Shown: positions 34,857 to 44,854, numbered from the stretch's first letter. The stretch is DNA of 64,000 bases from Danxiaibacter sp048498555 (GCA_048498555.1 JBEHXT010000002.1:248001-312000), one strand, 5' to 3'. The notes: generated from the letters alone by a model not told the origin. Translations and numbers: made by a program.

Positions 34857-37211
34857 TTATAATTTTTCTAAAGCCGGTTTCTCTCTATCCGATTGCTTTT
34901 TAGATAAAGAATTGATCAGCACCGGCAGCAACACAAGGTTGGTAAACGTACCGGTAACCAATGTTAGAGATGTAAGCCAACCCAATGTTTTAGTACCGCC
35001 GAAGCTGCTGAAACAAAAGATCACAAAGCCGGCAATCAATACCAGCGATGTGTAAATGATACTTACACCAGTGTGATGAATTGTTTGAACAAGCGTTTGC
35101 TTTACATGATTGTGGTGTAATGGCAACTCTTGTTTGTAATTGACAAGGAACCGTATGGTGACATCAATCGCAATACCTAATGCAACACTGAATACAAGTA
35201 CTGTAGAGGGTTTTAATGCAATGCCGGTCCAGCCCATTACACCGGCTGTTACCAGCAACGGAATCACGTTTGGAATTAAGGAGCAAAGCAATATTCTGAA
35301 AGAACGGAACAGGTAAAGCATACATAATGCGATCAACAGAAATGCCCAAAAAATACTCTCTTTAAGCCCGTTGATAATAAATGCAGAACCTTCTAAAAAG
35401 GTAACGGTACTTCCGGTAAAAGTTACTTTGTAATGAGCGGTGTCGAATACCTTATTCGCCTCTTGTTGAAAGTCGTTTAACAAGGCAGGAAGTTTTGCGC
35501 TGCCAATGTCCTTCATATTCACACTTATTCTCGCCATTTGTTTCGAGCTATCCATAAATGTGTTCAGCAGTTTTGAGAAGCCGTTGTTTTTAGCAGCAGT
35601 GTCTTTATTGTCCGAGCCCTTCAGGTATTTAGCCATTAAGGGAATATCAAATTCTGTTGGTGTAGCGTAGTAGCTGCTGTCACCATCGAAATATGCTTGC
35701 CTGGCAAATTTTAACCCCTCAACAAAAGAGAGTGGTTTTGCTGTTTCAGGCCTGTCAGCAATGTACCGGGAGAACTCATCCATCTTTTCGATTGGAGAAA
35801 GTGATTTCATCAGGCCTTTCTTCTTTTTTGTATCAACCACAATTTCTAGTGGCATCACACCATCAAAGTTGCCTTCAAACCACTTCAGATCGGTATAGAT
35901 CTTATCATTCTTCGGCAGGTCATCCACAATAAAACCTTCACTCTTAATTCGCATTATTCCCACCACCGCAATAGCTGTAATAATAAAGGAAATACCATAT
36001 ACCCATTTGCCATGTTTAAAAGCCCATCCTTCAATTGTGTATAATTGTTTTTGAAGAAAAGCATTGTCCAAATATTTTATGTGGCGTTTTTTTGGCACTG
36101 ACAAGTAACTTAACACACTTGGAATAAATATCAGCGAAATAATGAACAACGCCATGATGTTAATGCCAGATACCACACCAAATTCTTTCAGCAGGTCACT
36201 TTTGGTGAATGCAAATACCGCGAAACCGATAGCCGCTGCAATATTGCAGAATAAGGTAACAATACCCATGCGGCCCACCATTGTAACAAGTGCCTTTTCT
36301 TTATTGCCGGTCTCTTTGTATGCAGAATGATATTTGTTTAAAAAATAAATACAGTTAGGAATTCCGATAACCACTACAAGTGGTGGAATAAGCGCAGTAA
36401 GCAACGTTATTTTATAACCACACATTACCATGGTAGCGAGGCTCCATACAACACCCATGCCCACAACCAAAAGACTCATGATGGTTGCGTTTACAGAACG
36501 GAAAAATATCATTAAGGTAACAGCTGATAATACTAGCGACCCTATAAGAAACCAACGCATTTCTGCAGCTATACGGTCAGCAACTACTGTTCTGATAAAT
36601 GGCAGCCCGCTCACATGCATTTGCCCGCCTGCACTCTGTTCAAATTGCTTAACTTTTGCTATAATGTCATTTACAAGCGTAGTCCTGTATTTACTGTTTG
36701 CCAGTTGTTTATTCAAACGAACGCCCATAAGGTATGCATGCGTTTGGCGATTGTACATGCGTGTATCATAAAACGGAAGATTCTCGAATACAGCTCTGTC
36801 GCTATCCAAAAGCGCCTGGTCTGTATACGGATAATTAAATATTCTTTTAGGAACTAATTTTTCAGAACTATCTTTTACAAGATTAAGCGCTTCAGGTATA
36901 CTAATGATTTCTTCAACACCCTTAACCGTCTTTAGGTCTTTGTGCAGCTTGCCGTATGCATTAAAGGTTTTTGTTGTATAAAAATTGTCCGCTTCAAGTC
37001 CAAGAACCAGTGTACTACCGTCATCGCCAAACTTATTTCTGAATTGTTGGTATTCCTGGTATTTGATATTGTCTGTTGGAATGGCCCGGGTAAACTCATA
37101 ACTCAACTGCACCTTGGATGCCTTAAATGCCATAAACGCTGTGATGCCCGCTAATACAACCAATAATACCAGTCGATAGCGTAAAATAAACCTGCCTAAA
37201 CTATACCACAT
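34857..37211 (-). CDS. RND-superfamily exporter (MMPL-like)
   Basis: A 784-residue inner-membrane proton-driven exporter with twelve predicted helices arranged as two halves, each of one helix, a large periplasmic loop and a bundle of five. Half one loop spans about 35-205, half two loop about 420-590. Typical blocks are VVGMGVVWSLATMVMCGYKI with LIPPLVVVIGIPNCIYFLN, and LKPSTVLVFSVALGIAIDVT. It belongs to the exporter group found singly in Bacteroidota, not the AcrB tripartite pumps; no adaptor or outer-membrane partner is nearby. Cargo is probably hydrophobic but unproven. Confidence 0.87.
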   Translation of the reverse strand: MWYSLGRFILRYRLVLLVVLAGITAFMAFKASKVQLSYEFTRAIPTDNIKYQEYQQFRNKFGDDGSTLVLGLEADNFYTTKTFNAYGKLHKDLKTVKGVEEIISIPEALNLVKDSSEKLVPKRIFNYPYTDQALLDSDRAVFENLPFYDTRMYNRQTHAYLMGVRLNKQLANSKYRTTLVNDIIAKVKQFEQSAGGQMHVSGLPFIRTVVADRIAAEMRWFLIGSLVLSAVTLMIFFRSVNATIMSLLVVGMGVVWSLATMVMCGYKITLLTALIPPLVVVIGIPNCIYFLNKYHSAYKETGNKEKALVTMVGRMGIVTLFCNIAAAIGFAVFAFTKSDLLKEFGVVSGINIMALFIISLIFIPSVLSYLSVPKKRHIKYLDNAFLQKQLYTIEGWAFKHGKWVYGISFIITAIAVVGIMRIKSEGFIVDDLPKNDKIYTDLKWFEGNFDGVMPLEIVVDTKKKKGLMKSLSPIEKMDEFSRYIADRPETAKPLSFVEGLKFARQAYFDGDSSYYATPTEFDIPLMAKYLKGSDNKDTAAKNNGFSKLLNTFMDSSKQMARISVNMKDIGSAKLPALLNDFQQEANKVFDTAHYKVTFTGSTVTFLEGSAFIINGLKESIFWAFLLIALCMLYLFRSFRILLCSLIPNVIPLLVTAGVMGWTGIALKPSTVLVFSVALGIAIDVTIRFLVNYKQELPLHHNHVKQTLVQTIHHTGVSIIYTSLVLIAGFVIFCFSSFGGTKTLGWLTSLTLVTGTFTNLVLLPVLINSLSKKQSDREKPALEKL

Positions 37212-37463
37212 GTGCTAAATAGGTTATATGAAGAATGGCACAAAGAAAAGAATTATTGGTGAATGTGCTGAGGATTAAAGGGCGCCGTAACGTTTTGAAT
37301 CGTCACCAAGCATCCCGCAATCTAAAAATCCCGAAGTATATTAGGCGGAACATCCTTTTTTTTCAGTGTTTCGTTGCTGACTAAAAAAAAGCCAGCCGCT
37401 TTCCTTGTTTCATTTAAATCTTTTAACAAAATAAAAAGTTGTGTGCTACACTTTTATGTAGTT

Positions 37464-37480
37464 ACTTTGAACTACAAAGT
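37464..37480. promoter_or_regulatory. 17-bp operator palindrome A
   Basis: ACTTTG-AACTA-CAAAGT, a perfect 6-bp inverted repeat with a 5-bp spacer, ending six bases before ATG 37487. Its left half reads TACTTTG and resembles a -7 box, with a TTG 21 bp upstream (37439-37441). A second copy precedes creD. Between the two copies lies a winged-helix regulator gene, the likely binding protein. Confidence 0.6.
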
Positions 37481-37486
37481 GCTTTT

Positions 37487-38170
37487 ATGGATGAAAAATC
37501 ACAGCACCTGGATACGATCAGGGATATCAAAAAAATGATGGAACGTAGCAGCCGCTTTATCAGCCTCAGTGGTTTGAGCGGAGTAGCTGCTGGTATTTGC
37601 GCCCTGATTGGAGCCTGGTTCGGTTATGACGTTGTGCATGGCAGCCATGGAGATGAGATGCGGAACAACCTGCTTCGGCTTCGTGAAAGAGATGGTGATA
37701 TATCCGTTGCTGAATATGCCGGCAATTCGCTGTTAAAAATCGGATTGCTCACATTTGCAGCAGCTTTTGTGCTGGCATTTATTTTTACTTATATAAGGAG
37801 CAGAAAGAACCACACGCCTTTGTGGGGTACCACTGCAAGGCGTTTAATGATAAATGTATGCATACCCATAGCGGCCGGTGGCATTTATCTTATTGCGTTA
37901 ATGAAGTATGGCGCTTTTGGCCTGATTGCACCGGGCTGCCTTATATTCTATGGCCTGGCGCTCATCAATGCCAGTAAATATACATTGGTTGAAATACGTT
38001 ACCTCGGTTACGGCCAGTTGATACTGGGAATAATAAATTTACTTTATCCGGGCTATGGGCTTTATTTTTGGGCATTTGGATTTGGAATTTTGCATATCGT
38101 ATACGGAACAGTAATGTGGTGGAAATATGAACGAAATTCCGGTGATGAATCCGCCGTTCGTGGCCAATAG
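37487..38170 (+). CDS. Polytopic membrane protein of the winged-helix/CreD locus
   Basis: A 227-residue membrane protein. The soluble N-terminus (MDEKSQHLDTIRDIKKMMER) is followed by six predicted helices: SGLSGVAAGICALIGAWFGY, GLLTFAAAFVLAFIFTY, and four more after a basic segment, ending in a polar tail. No characterised family is recognised. It begins the operon that continues with the regulator gene 44 bp downstream. Start at MDEKS because the operator palindrome ends just before it. Confidence 0.75.
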   Translation: MDEKSQHLDTIRDIKKMMERSSRFISLSGLSGVAAGICALIGAWFGYDVVHGSHGDEMRNNLLRLRERDGDISVAEYAGNSLLKIGLLTFAAAFVLAFIFTYIRSRKNHTPLWGTTARRLMINVCIPIAAGGIYLIALMKYGAFGLIAPGCLIFYGLALINASKYTLVEIRYLGYGQLILGIINLLYPGYGLYFWAFGFGILHIVYGTVMWWKYERNSGDESAVRGQ

Positions 38171-38214
38171 CAGTAACGGTTTATACTTTAGAAGCATAAT
38201 GGCAATAGCTACGC

Positions 38215-38514
38215 ATGAAGAATCCTATTGAGCATTTAAATAAAGTCTTTGACAGCAGGATACGCCTCGGTATCATGAGTTCGCTCATGGTAAATGAGGA
38301 AGTAAGCTTTAATGAACTTAAGGAATTGATACAGGTAACAGATGGCAATCTCGCCAGTCATTTAAAAACACTGGAAGAAAACAAATTTGTGAAAGTGCAG
38401 AAGGGTTTTATAGGAAGAAAAACCAATACAACATACTCAATTACAAAATCAGGTGAAAAAGCATTCAAGTCACACATTGAAGCGTTAGAGCAAATGATCA
38501 AATTCCTGGAATAA
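38215..38514 (+). CDS. Winged-helix DNA-binding regulator
   Basis: A 99-residue single-domain transcription regulator of the ArsR/MarR-like winged-helix group. The recognition helix region is DGNLASHLKTLEENKFVKVQ and the wing is GFIGRKTNTTYSITKSG. Small proteins like this are usually encoded beside a membrane protein and CreD in Bacteroidota. It probably binds the two ACTTTG-N5-CAAAGT palindromes on either side of its operon; that is inference from position. No ligand-binding domain is present, so its signal is likely a protein contact or none. Confidence 0.87.
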   Translation: MKNPIEHLNKVFDSRIRLGIMSSLMVNEEVSFNELKELIQVTDGNLASHLKTLEENKFVKVQKGFIGRKTNTTYSITKSGEKAFKSHIEALEQMIKFLE

Positions 38515-38530
38515 TTTTTTTTGCATAAAT

Positions 38531-38547
38531 ACTTTGCAATTCAAAGT
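38531..38547. promoter_or_regulatory. 17-bp operator palindrome B, before creD
   Basis: ACTTTG-CAATT-CAAAGT, with flanking T and A extending the match to TACTTTG/CAAAGTA. It lies 23 bp before ATG 38571 and 16 bp after the regulator stop codon. Same arms and spacer length as palindrome A but a different spacer sequence, as expected for a dimer-binding site. Confidence 0.65.
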
Positions 38548-38570
38548 ACTTTTTAAAAATAAAAACAACT

Positions 38571-39914
38571 ATGACAAATCCTTATGAACCCGGCGCAGAA
38601 CCAGGTAAAAATCAGAACAAAACATTTATAAAGGCAGCCATCACCGCTATACTGATTTTAGCAATGCTTATTCCAACCGCATTTGTGCGGAACCTTATTT
38701 CCGAAAGAACACAAAGGCAAAAAGAAGTAGTTGAAGAAGTAAGTAGTAAATGGGCCGAAGCGCAGGTAATTAGCGGCCCATATATTGTTGTTCCTTATGC
38801 AGACAATACGCAAGACACAGCCGGGAAACCAGTGGCACGTAAACCTCTGGTAATTCTTCCCGATGAACTCAATGTTGCAGGCAATTTGCAGCCTGAACAG
38901 CGAAAAAGAAGCATTTACAATGTACTGCTCTATCATGGCATATTTAATGCGAAAGGAGTTTTCAAAACAACCTGGCCCGCAGACATTGACCCGAAAAACC
39001 TGTTGCTGAAAGACGCAAAAATATGTGTAGGCATCAAGGATTTTAAAGGCATAGAAGAAAAGGTCGGGATTATCTTTAATGGAAGCGAACATGAATTACT
39101 GCCGGGGTTACCAACCGGGTTGATTGATGACAAGGGACTGTCTGCAGCTATTGATTTAAGCAACACCGATTTAGCAAAGCCAGTGGGCTTTGGCTTCAGT
39201 ATGAAATTGAAAGGGAGCGAGATGATCCGCTTCATGCCACTGAGTGCGAATAGTAGCTTTATCCTGCAATCGTCATGGCCCAATCCATCTTTCATCGGAA
39301 ATGTTGTACCTACTGACTATTCAGTATCCAACAAGGGTTTCAATGCAGTTTGGAAATTCAATTCTGCAAACCTTCCTTTTCCTACTATTATTACAGATTC
39401 ATTACCCGAAAAAAAGGATATTTCATTTGGCGTAAGCCTTGTACAACCCGCAGATCAGTATGCTAAAACAGAAAGGTCTATAAAGTACGCTATACTTATT
39501 ATTGGGTTAAGCTTCGGCCTTTTTTTTATTATTGAATTAATGCAGGATAAGCCATTGCATCCATTGCAATACATTTTGGTAGGCCTGGCACTTGTAATAT
39601 TTTATACACTGCTGCTTTCTATTAGTGAATTGATTTCTTTCAACTATGCGTATATAATTGCAGCTATCGCCACCATACTGTTGATTGGCTTGTATGCCCA
39701 GTCTCATTTTAAAAACATGAGGACGTTTGGGATATTCACAGCAGCGCTAACAATACTGTACGGTTTCATTTTTGTATTGATCAGCCTTGAAGATACCGCG
39801 CTTATTGTCGGCTCTGTTGCGCTGTTCATTATACTCGCTTTAGTCATGTTTGTAACAAGAAAAATCAATTGGTATAATCCAACTTTTAAGGCTTCAACGT
39901 TAAACCCACGATAA
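38571..39914 (+). CDS. creD: CreD-family inner-membrane protein
   Basis: A 447-residue protein. An N-terminal helix (AAITAILILAMLIPTAFV) precedes a periplasmic domain (about 45-300) with typical CreD blocks (SGPYIVVPYADN, SFVLPD-like LVILPDELNVAGNLQPEQRK and SIYNVLLYHGIFNAKGVF), followed by five or six C-terminal helices starting at YAILIIGLSFGLFFIIELM. CreD is linked to envelope stress and, in proteobacteria, to beta-lactam and colicin tolerance under the CreBC system; here a winged-helix regulator replaces CreBC. Confidence 0.9.
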   Translation: MTNPYEPGAEPGKNQNKTFIKAAITAILILAMLIPTAFVRNLISERTQRQKEVVEEVSSKWAEAQVISGPYIVVPYADNTQDTAGKPVARKPLVILPDELNVAGNLQPEQRKRSIYNVLLYHGIFNAKGVFKTTWPADIDPKNLLLKDAKICVGIKDFKGIEEKVGIIFNGSEHELLPGLPTGLIDDKGLSAAIDLSNTDLAKPVGFGFSMKLKGSEMIRFMPLSANSSFILQSSWPNPSFIGNVVPTDYSVSNKGFNAVWKFNSANLPFPTIITDSLPEKKDISFGVSLVQPADQYAKTERSIKYAILIIGLSFGLFFIIELMQDKPLHPLQYILVGLALVIFYTLLLSISELISFNYAYIIAAIATILLIGLYAQSHFKNMRTFGIFTAALTILYGFIFVLISLEDTALIVGSVALFIILALVMFVTRKINWYNPTFKASTLNPR

Positions 39915-40045
39915 CCCCGTTCCTGAACAGAACGCAAAAAGCAAAAGCATAAGTACGTTACAGAAGTGCAATACTTATTTAGTACTTTACTCATGTCAAT
40001 CACCTACTAAATCGTATTGCGCTTCGCGTACTTAAACTGAACATC

Positions 40046-40426
40046 ATGAAACAACAAAATATACTGTCCACTTTTAAAAATGCACTTAGCGGATGTGTCT
40101 ATTTTTTTAGCCATGAAAGAAATGGAAAGATCCAACTCACTGCAGCTATTATCGCAGTTAGCGTAGCAGGCTGGTTAAAAATATCCGGAGCAGAATGGAT
40201 AGTAATACTGTTGTGCATTGCAGCTGTATTTTCCATGGAAATGATGAATAGTGCCATCGAACGTATCTGCGATTTGGTTCACCCGGAATTTCACCCCCTT
40301 ATAAAAATAATCAAGGACGTTGCAGCGGCAGCAGTACTTGTTGTGGCGATGGCGTCAACCATCGTGGGAATAATCATATTTCTTCCCAAATTAATCACTC
40401 TCATAAATGGCCACGGCCATATTTAA
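40046..40426 (+). CDS. dgkA: Diacylglycerol/undecaprenol kinase
   Basis: A 126-residue integral membrane kinase with three helices. The family block EMMNSAIERICD and the later IKIIKDVAAAAVLVVAMAS carry the catalytic glutamate, asparagine and aspartate. In Gram-positive relatives of this short type the substrate is undecaprenol; in E. coli it is diacylglycerol. Either would recycle lipid carriers for envelope synthesis. The DUF1361 gene follows after 12 bp, so the two are co-transcribed. Confidence 0.9.
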   Translation: MKQQNILSTFKNALSGCVYFFSHERNGKIQLTAAIIAVSVAGWLKISGAEWIVILLCIAAVFSMEMMNSAIERICDLVHPEFHPLIKIIKDVAAAAVLVVAMASTIVGIIIFLPKLITLINGHGHI

Positions 40427-40438
40427 AACTTTGATGAA

Positions 40439-41089
40439 ATGAAAATGCGTGTTAAGTTATCTGCAGTGGAAAAAATGATCGCAGTTTGTATCTCTTTCAA
40501 CCTTGCATTATTCGTGGCGAGGTTCATTTATACCAGCGAACTAAATTACGGGTTCTATACCTGGAATACATTTCTGGCAGTTGTGCCGATGCTCTTTAGC
40601 CGAAGGCTTTATAAGTATGAAAAAATCACTCTCCCTTCTGCCCTATTGATGGCCGGCTGGCTGTTATTTTTTCCCAATGCTCCTTACCTGATAACAGACT
40701 TGTTTCATTTTGAACAACGCCCTAATGTTCCTTTTTGGTTTGACCTTTTACTGGTAGTGTCCGGCGCATGGAATGGACTAATCCTGGGATTTGTTTCTTT
40801 AATGCAAGTAGAGCAATTTCTTGCAAAACAGGTCTCTGTGAAAAAAATGAAAATCATTAGTGCCGTGCTTATCCTGTTGTGCGGTTATGGTGTGTACCTG
40901 GGCCGCTTCATGCGTTTTAACAGTTGGAATATTTTGGATAAGCCCTTTACGCTAATCAGGTCTTCGGCCAGCCACGTGTTGCTTCCTCACCAGCATTTAC
41001 AGGCATGGGCATTTACTTTATCCTTCAGTGCGCTGTTGTACATCATTTATTTTACGATAAAAAAATTGCCACGCTGGAGCGAAGTGTAA
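40439..41089 (+). CDS. DUF1361 membrane protein
   Basis: A 216-residue membrane protein with six or seven helices and the DUF1361 hallmark WLLFFPNAPYLITDLFHF at about 75-92, then PFWFDLLLVVSGAWNGLILG and GVYLGRFMRFNSWNIL. Function is not established for the family. Operon with the diacylglycerol kinase gene suggests a role in envelope lipid metabolism, by context only. Confidence 0.85.
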   Translation: MKMRVKLSAVEKMIAVCISFNLALFVARFIYTSELNYGFYTWNTFLAVVPMLFSRRLYKYEKITLPSALLMAGWLLFFPNAPYLITDLFHFEQRPNVPFWFDLLLVVSGAWNGLILGFVSLMQVEQFLAKQVSVKKMKIISAVLILLCGYGVYLGRFMRFNSWNILDKPFTLIRSSASHVLLPHQHLQAWAFTLSFSALLYIIYFTIKKLPRWSEV

Positions 41090-41230
41090 GGAAAAAACCC
41101 GCAGCACTAACTACCATTCAAATCAAATTTTGAAGGCTTTGATAATTATGCCCCCAATGCTTTTTTTGATATATGCGCTTTTTGTGCTTTTTGATGATGA
41201 TGAATGTAACCAATATCCAATGAGACGAAA

Positions 41231-41254
41231 AAAGCCCCGCATGTGCGGGGCTTT
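41231..41254. terminator. Terminator after the propeller-barrel gene
   Basis: AAAGCCCCGCA/TGCGGGGCTTT with a 2-nt loop, followed on the minus strand by TTTTTTCG. It lies about 45 bp beyond the stop codon of the minus-strand gene. Confidence 0.85.
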
Positions 41255-41296
41255 GTGTATCAAAACCTGGTTGAAATTTTTTGGGACAATCGTCGA

Positions 41297-44200
41297 CTAA
41301 AAGTCAAGCCCCAAAGCAAAGTACCACATTGGCTTGCCCCTAAATACACCATTCATCGGCCAAGCTGTATCCAGTTTCAGGAAGTAGCCCAGCAGCGTAC
41401 TTCTTACGCCAAAACCATAACCTCCGGCGAATGGCCCAACGCCACCCGCTTTAAGACGCAGGATAACTGGGTTTGAATTGTCTTCGCCATGCAGAACTAA
41501 CGTTGGCCTTTCTATGTTTTTAGGTGACCCGTTCCATGCTGTTCCAAGGTCAATAAACTGTACAACCTGAAAATTGCGGAGGAACGCATTGTTTACCGGC
41601 TTATTAAAGAATGTGGTGAAGATTGGCAAACGGAATTCGCTGTTGATAACAACTGCATTGTTTCCATTGGCAATATTCTGTTTAAAGCCGCGCATATTTA
41701 AGGTAAGCGACTGATATGCATATTGCGCATCCGCAGCCGGCCTGTTATCATTATAGAATTTTGGGCCTACCCATCCATCAACACCGCCCAGGTAATACAA
41801 GATTTTCGCATCACCATAAGAGAAGTCGCCGGCACCCCTAACAGCCCATATAAAGTTGCGGTAGATCTTTAAATAATGACGCGCATCAAATCCTACATTC
41901 AAGGTATTTTTTCCTTTTAAAGAAGATCCCTTGCTTAACGGGAAATAATAATCTGCATAAACTTTCCAACGAAGGCCGTTCCAGATATTTTGAGCAGGAT
42001 TCAACGTGTTGTCATGCACATATTCAATATGCGATACAAAAGTTGTAGCGGTTGAGTCACCTAATGTAAGTCCCAGAGAATCGGGAACTACACCCTGAAA
42101 ATATGGACGAACAACACCTTTATCAGTCCTTACGCCCGCCTGCAACCTAATGCTTTTAACTTCGTTCAGAGGCATGGCAAGATTAACCTGGTACAGGTTT
42201 GTGTACATCATATTTGAATAGTTGGACTTGAAACTTTCAGGCCCAAAGAAAAGCGGGTAATTCCTTACGTTGCTTCTGTAATAAGTCAGGCCCCAGTCAA
42301 TTCTTTTGCGCAGGTTCTGGAACGATATAAAGAAGTCCTTATCGCTTATGGTGGTACCAAACCTGAACCCACCAATAAATTTGATATCTTCAAAGAGGTC
42401 GCTTACACCTACACGGAAAGTAAAGTTAATGTCGTTGGCATTGTTCAGCTGAATAGGGCCATAGCCGTAAGTATACGGCTGAAACCTGTTTACCAAAATG
42501 TTATTGGTAATACCCGCAACAAGATAGTCCGCGTTAAACTTAAGCCGATAGTTGAACAGCTGTGATCTCTCCAGCGTTGTTGGCGCGGATTTTATCTGTG
42601 GCACAAAAAAAGCATTGGATTTAGGTGCAGCAGAGGAATCTACATGAGCTGCAGATGAATCATTTTTGCGGTCATCTTCAAACTCATTCTGAAAAATATT
42701 ATCGAATGGCTTGCCTTGGTTAGAAGTATCTGCACCCGGCCTTGTTTGTATCGCTTTTCCGGACGCTACTTTTTGCTGATCAAGTAATCTTTTTGCGTAT
42801 ACTGTTGGCCTTGCATTCACATTGCGCTTGCGCAGCGTAACTGAATCTACCCTTAATTTATATAAAAACTTATAGTCGCCCTCTCTTCTTACTTCTGTTA
42901 CCTGGCCGTTATTGCCAGCAACTCTTGATTCAAGCAGGCTGCTTTGATAGTTGGTAATCGGGAACGTATAGGTAGAATCTTTGTACACCTGGAAATAGCT
43001 CAGGCTATCCGGTTCCGGCTTCTGCCATGCCTTCAAAGTAGAGTCAAGTTCTTTTTCTTCTGGATTACGTAAAATCTCATCTCCTATATAATATAAAGTA
43101 TCAAGCCCGTCTCTCTTCGTTGAGAAGAAGCCGGCCCAGCGGTTACCGATACCATTCTCATCACTTACAAATGTGAAGTGATTAGTATTGTATTGTGTTG
43201 GGTAACGAGCGTTACCCAACTTAACATTAGTAAGTTGGGTGATTTGTTTTAATTCGCTGTTATTATTAATGTCTACCAGGAATATGTTATACCTGTTACG
43301 GCTGGGTAATACTGTATCCCCCTTCGGAGCATCAGGCCCCGGACGGTTTGATGAAAATATGATGCCGGTTCTGTTAGGGAATGAAACGATTGCCGGATCC
43401 AGGTCATCATAAATATCATTGGTGATTTGTTTAAACTTGTTGTTATCTATTTTATACGTATAGATATCGGTATGGCCATTCTTTACCGCGCTCATCAAAA
43501 GCGTATTGGCATCTAACATAAAGCTGGCATCCGTTATCTGGTCAACACCTTCAATTACCTGTTTAAAACGTTTGAGGTTTGCAATAATATCGTATACAAA
43601 CATATTTATCTTGCCATCCTTCCAATAAATAACGAGCAACCTGGAACCTTTTACGTCCCACGCCACGATCGGATAGTTAGGATTGATGTTGCCCGAATAC
43701 GTGCGAACACCATACTTAAGTAAAATTTTTGATTCGGAAAAGTTGTCAACGAGCTTTACGCTATAAACGCCTTTTTTAAATTCGATAACTGCATATGCGT
43801 TGTTTTTGGCATTTGGGTTTGCAGCAAACCTGTAATAATCCGCTTTGGTAGTTTCTTCAACCACAGTCAACCGGCCTCTTGGGGCATTGCGGCGTTGTTT
43901 AATATCCTTCAGGTACTTATCCTGCTCATACTGCATAAAATCTTCCAGCACCTCTTTGAATTTCTTTTTGCAAATCTTAAGAGCAGCAGTATTCAGGTTT
44001 TTATACAAGCGCGCCAGGTAAAGAAAGTAAGTAACATTTTCGGGTTTATACCTTTCTGCAATATAATACCAGAAGCTATGGCCCGCCAATGTTGGCTTAT
44101 CAAATGCAAACTGGTAAAAGGTATTGTAATTGCCACTCAGTATTGCACTTTTAAGGTCATCATCTTTTTGTGGGCTCCACTGCTCGGCTATATATTCAAC

Positions 44201-44737
44201 ATACCCATCTGTTAACCATTTGGGCAAATCAAGCAGCGCCTGGTTGCTGGCAAACTCGCCCACATCATCACCAAAAAGAATATTATCGGTTAAAATTCGC
44301 GCAATACCTTCTCTTATTTGCTTGCGTAAAACATTATGGTCTCCGTTGAAGTACATCACCATTTTGTTATTCACTAGCTTGGTTAGCCCGCCCGCATTTT
44401 GCCAGTCTATGCCTATGCCTATGTTGCTGGATTTATAATCGTCATAAGTATTGTACACCACAATGTTCGCCCTGCGCTGCAATGAATACTCCACTGCATC
44501 TTCGAGGCCCTGCAATTCTTCTTCCGCAACCTGGGCAACATACTTACCTAATTCAAGGCCGTTTTGGTTAAAGTAAACATTGAAATTGGGCGACTGATAA
44601 TTTTTCCAAACAAATTTTTTATGCTGAACGCGGTTTTTGCCGAACTCTACGGTATTAACCTGGGCCCGAAGCAAAAACGGAAGAAAACTTGCAGCGATAA
44701 AAAAACACAAGCCATTCTTAAGGCATTTAACTTTCAT
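41297..44737 (-). CDS. Large exported protein: peptidase-MA-like fold, propeller and outer-membrane barrel
   Basis: A 1146-residue protein with a signal peptide (NGLCFFIAASFLPFLLRAQ). About 35-280 resembles a gluzincin peptidase fold (YQSPNFNVYFNQNGLELG, LPKWLTDGYVEYIAEQW) but the HExxH site is REGIA, so zinc ligands are missing. About 290-620 looks like a TolB-type propeller (IVAWDVKGSRLLVIYWKDGK, TGIIFSSNRPGPDAPKGD). After a charged linker (about 640-730), residues 740-1146 form a D15/BamA-like barrel ending in WYFALGLDF. It is single-gene and probably surface located; a secretion or scaffold role is conceivable. Confidence 0.75.
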   Translation of the reverse strand: MKVKCLKNGLCFFIAASFLPFLLRAQVNTVEFGKNRVQHKKFVWKNYQSPNFNVYFNQNGLELGKYVAQVAEEELQGLEDAVEYSLQRRANIVVYNTYDDYKSSNIGIGIDWQNAGGLTKLVNNKMVMYFNGDHNVLRKQIREGIARILTDNILFGDDVGEFASNQALLDLPKWLTDGYVEYIAEQWSPQKDDDLKSAILSGNYNTFYQFAFDKPTLAGHSFWYYIAERYKPENVTYFLYLARLYKNLNTAALKICKKKFKEVLEDFMQYEQDKYLKDIKQRRNAPRGRLTVVEETTKADYYRFAANPNAKNNAYAVIEFKKGVYSVKLVDNFSESKILLKYGVRTYSGNINPNYPIVAWDVKGSRLLVIYWKDGKINMFVYDIIANLKRFKQVIEGVDQITDASFMLDANTLLMSAVKNGHTDIYTYKIDNNKFKQITNDIYDDLDPAIVSFPNRTGIIFSSNRPGPDAPKGDTVLPSRNRYNIFLVDINNNSELKQITQLTNVKLGNARYPTQYNTNHFTFVSDENGIGNRWAGFFSTKRDGLDTLYYIGDEILRNPEEKELDSTLKAWQKPEPDSLSYFQVYKDSTYTFPITNYQSSLLESRVAGNNGQVTEVRREGDYKFLYKLRVDSVTLRKRNVNARPTVYAKRLLDQQKVASGKAIQTRPGADTSNQGKPFDNIFQNEFEDDRKNDSSAAHVDSSAAPKSNAFFVPQIKSAPTTLERSQLFNYRLKFNADYLVAGITNNILVNRFQPYTYGYGPIQLNNANDINFTFRVGVSDLFEDIKFIGGFRFGTTISDKDFFISFQNLRKRIDWGLTYYRSNVRNYPLFFGPESFKSNYSNMMYTNLYQVNLAMPLNEVKSIRLQAGVRTDKGVVRPYFQGVVPDSLGLTLGDSTATTFVSHIEYVHDNTLNPAQNIWNGLRWKVYADYYFPLSKGSSLKGKNTLNVGFDARHYLKIYRNFIWAVRGAGDFSYGDAKILYYLGGVDGWVGPKFYNDNRPAADAQYAYQSLTLNMRGFKQNIANGNNAVVINSEFRLPIFTTFFNKPVNNAFLRNFQVVQFIDLGTAWNGSPKNIERPTLVLHGEDNSNPVILRLKAGGVGPFAGGYGFGVRSTLLGYFLKLDTAWPMNGVFRGKPMWYFALGLDF

Positions 44738-44854
44738 ATCCGATCTTTAGAATTTTAAAATTAGCATAATACTTTTATACTTAACAAGGATTAATTTGTT
44801 GCAATACAGCGGTTGTTTACGTATAAAAGGATAAAGCTTCGTAAATGTACAATT

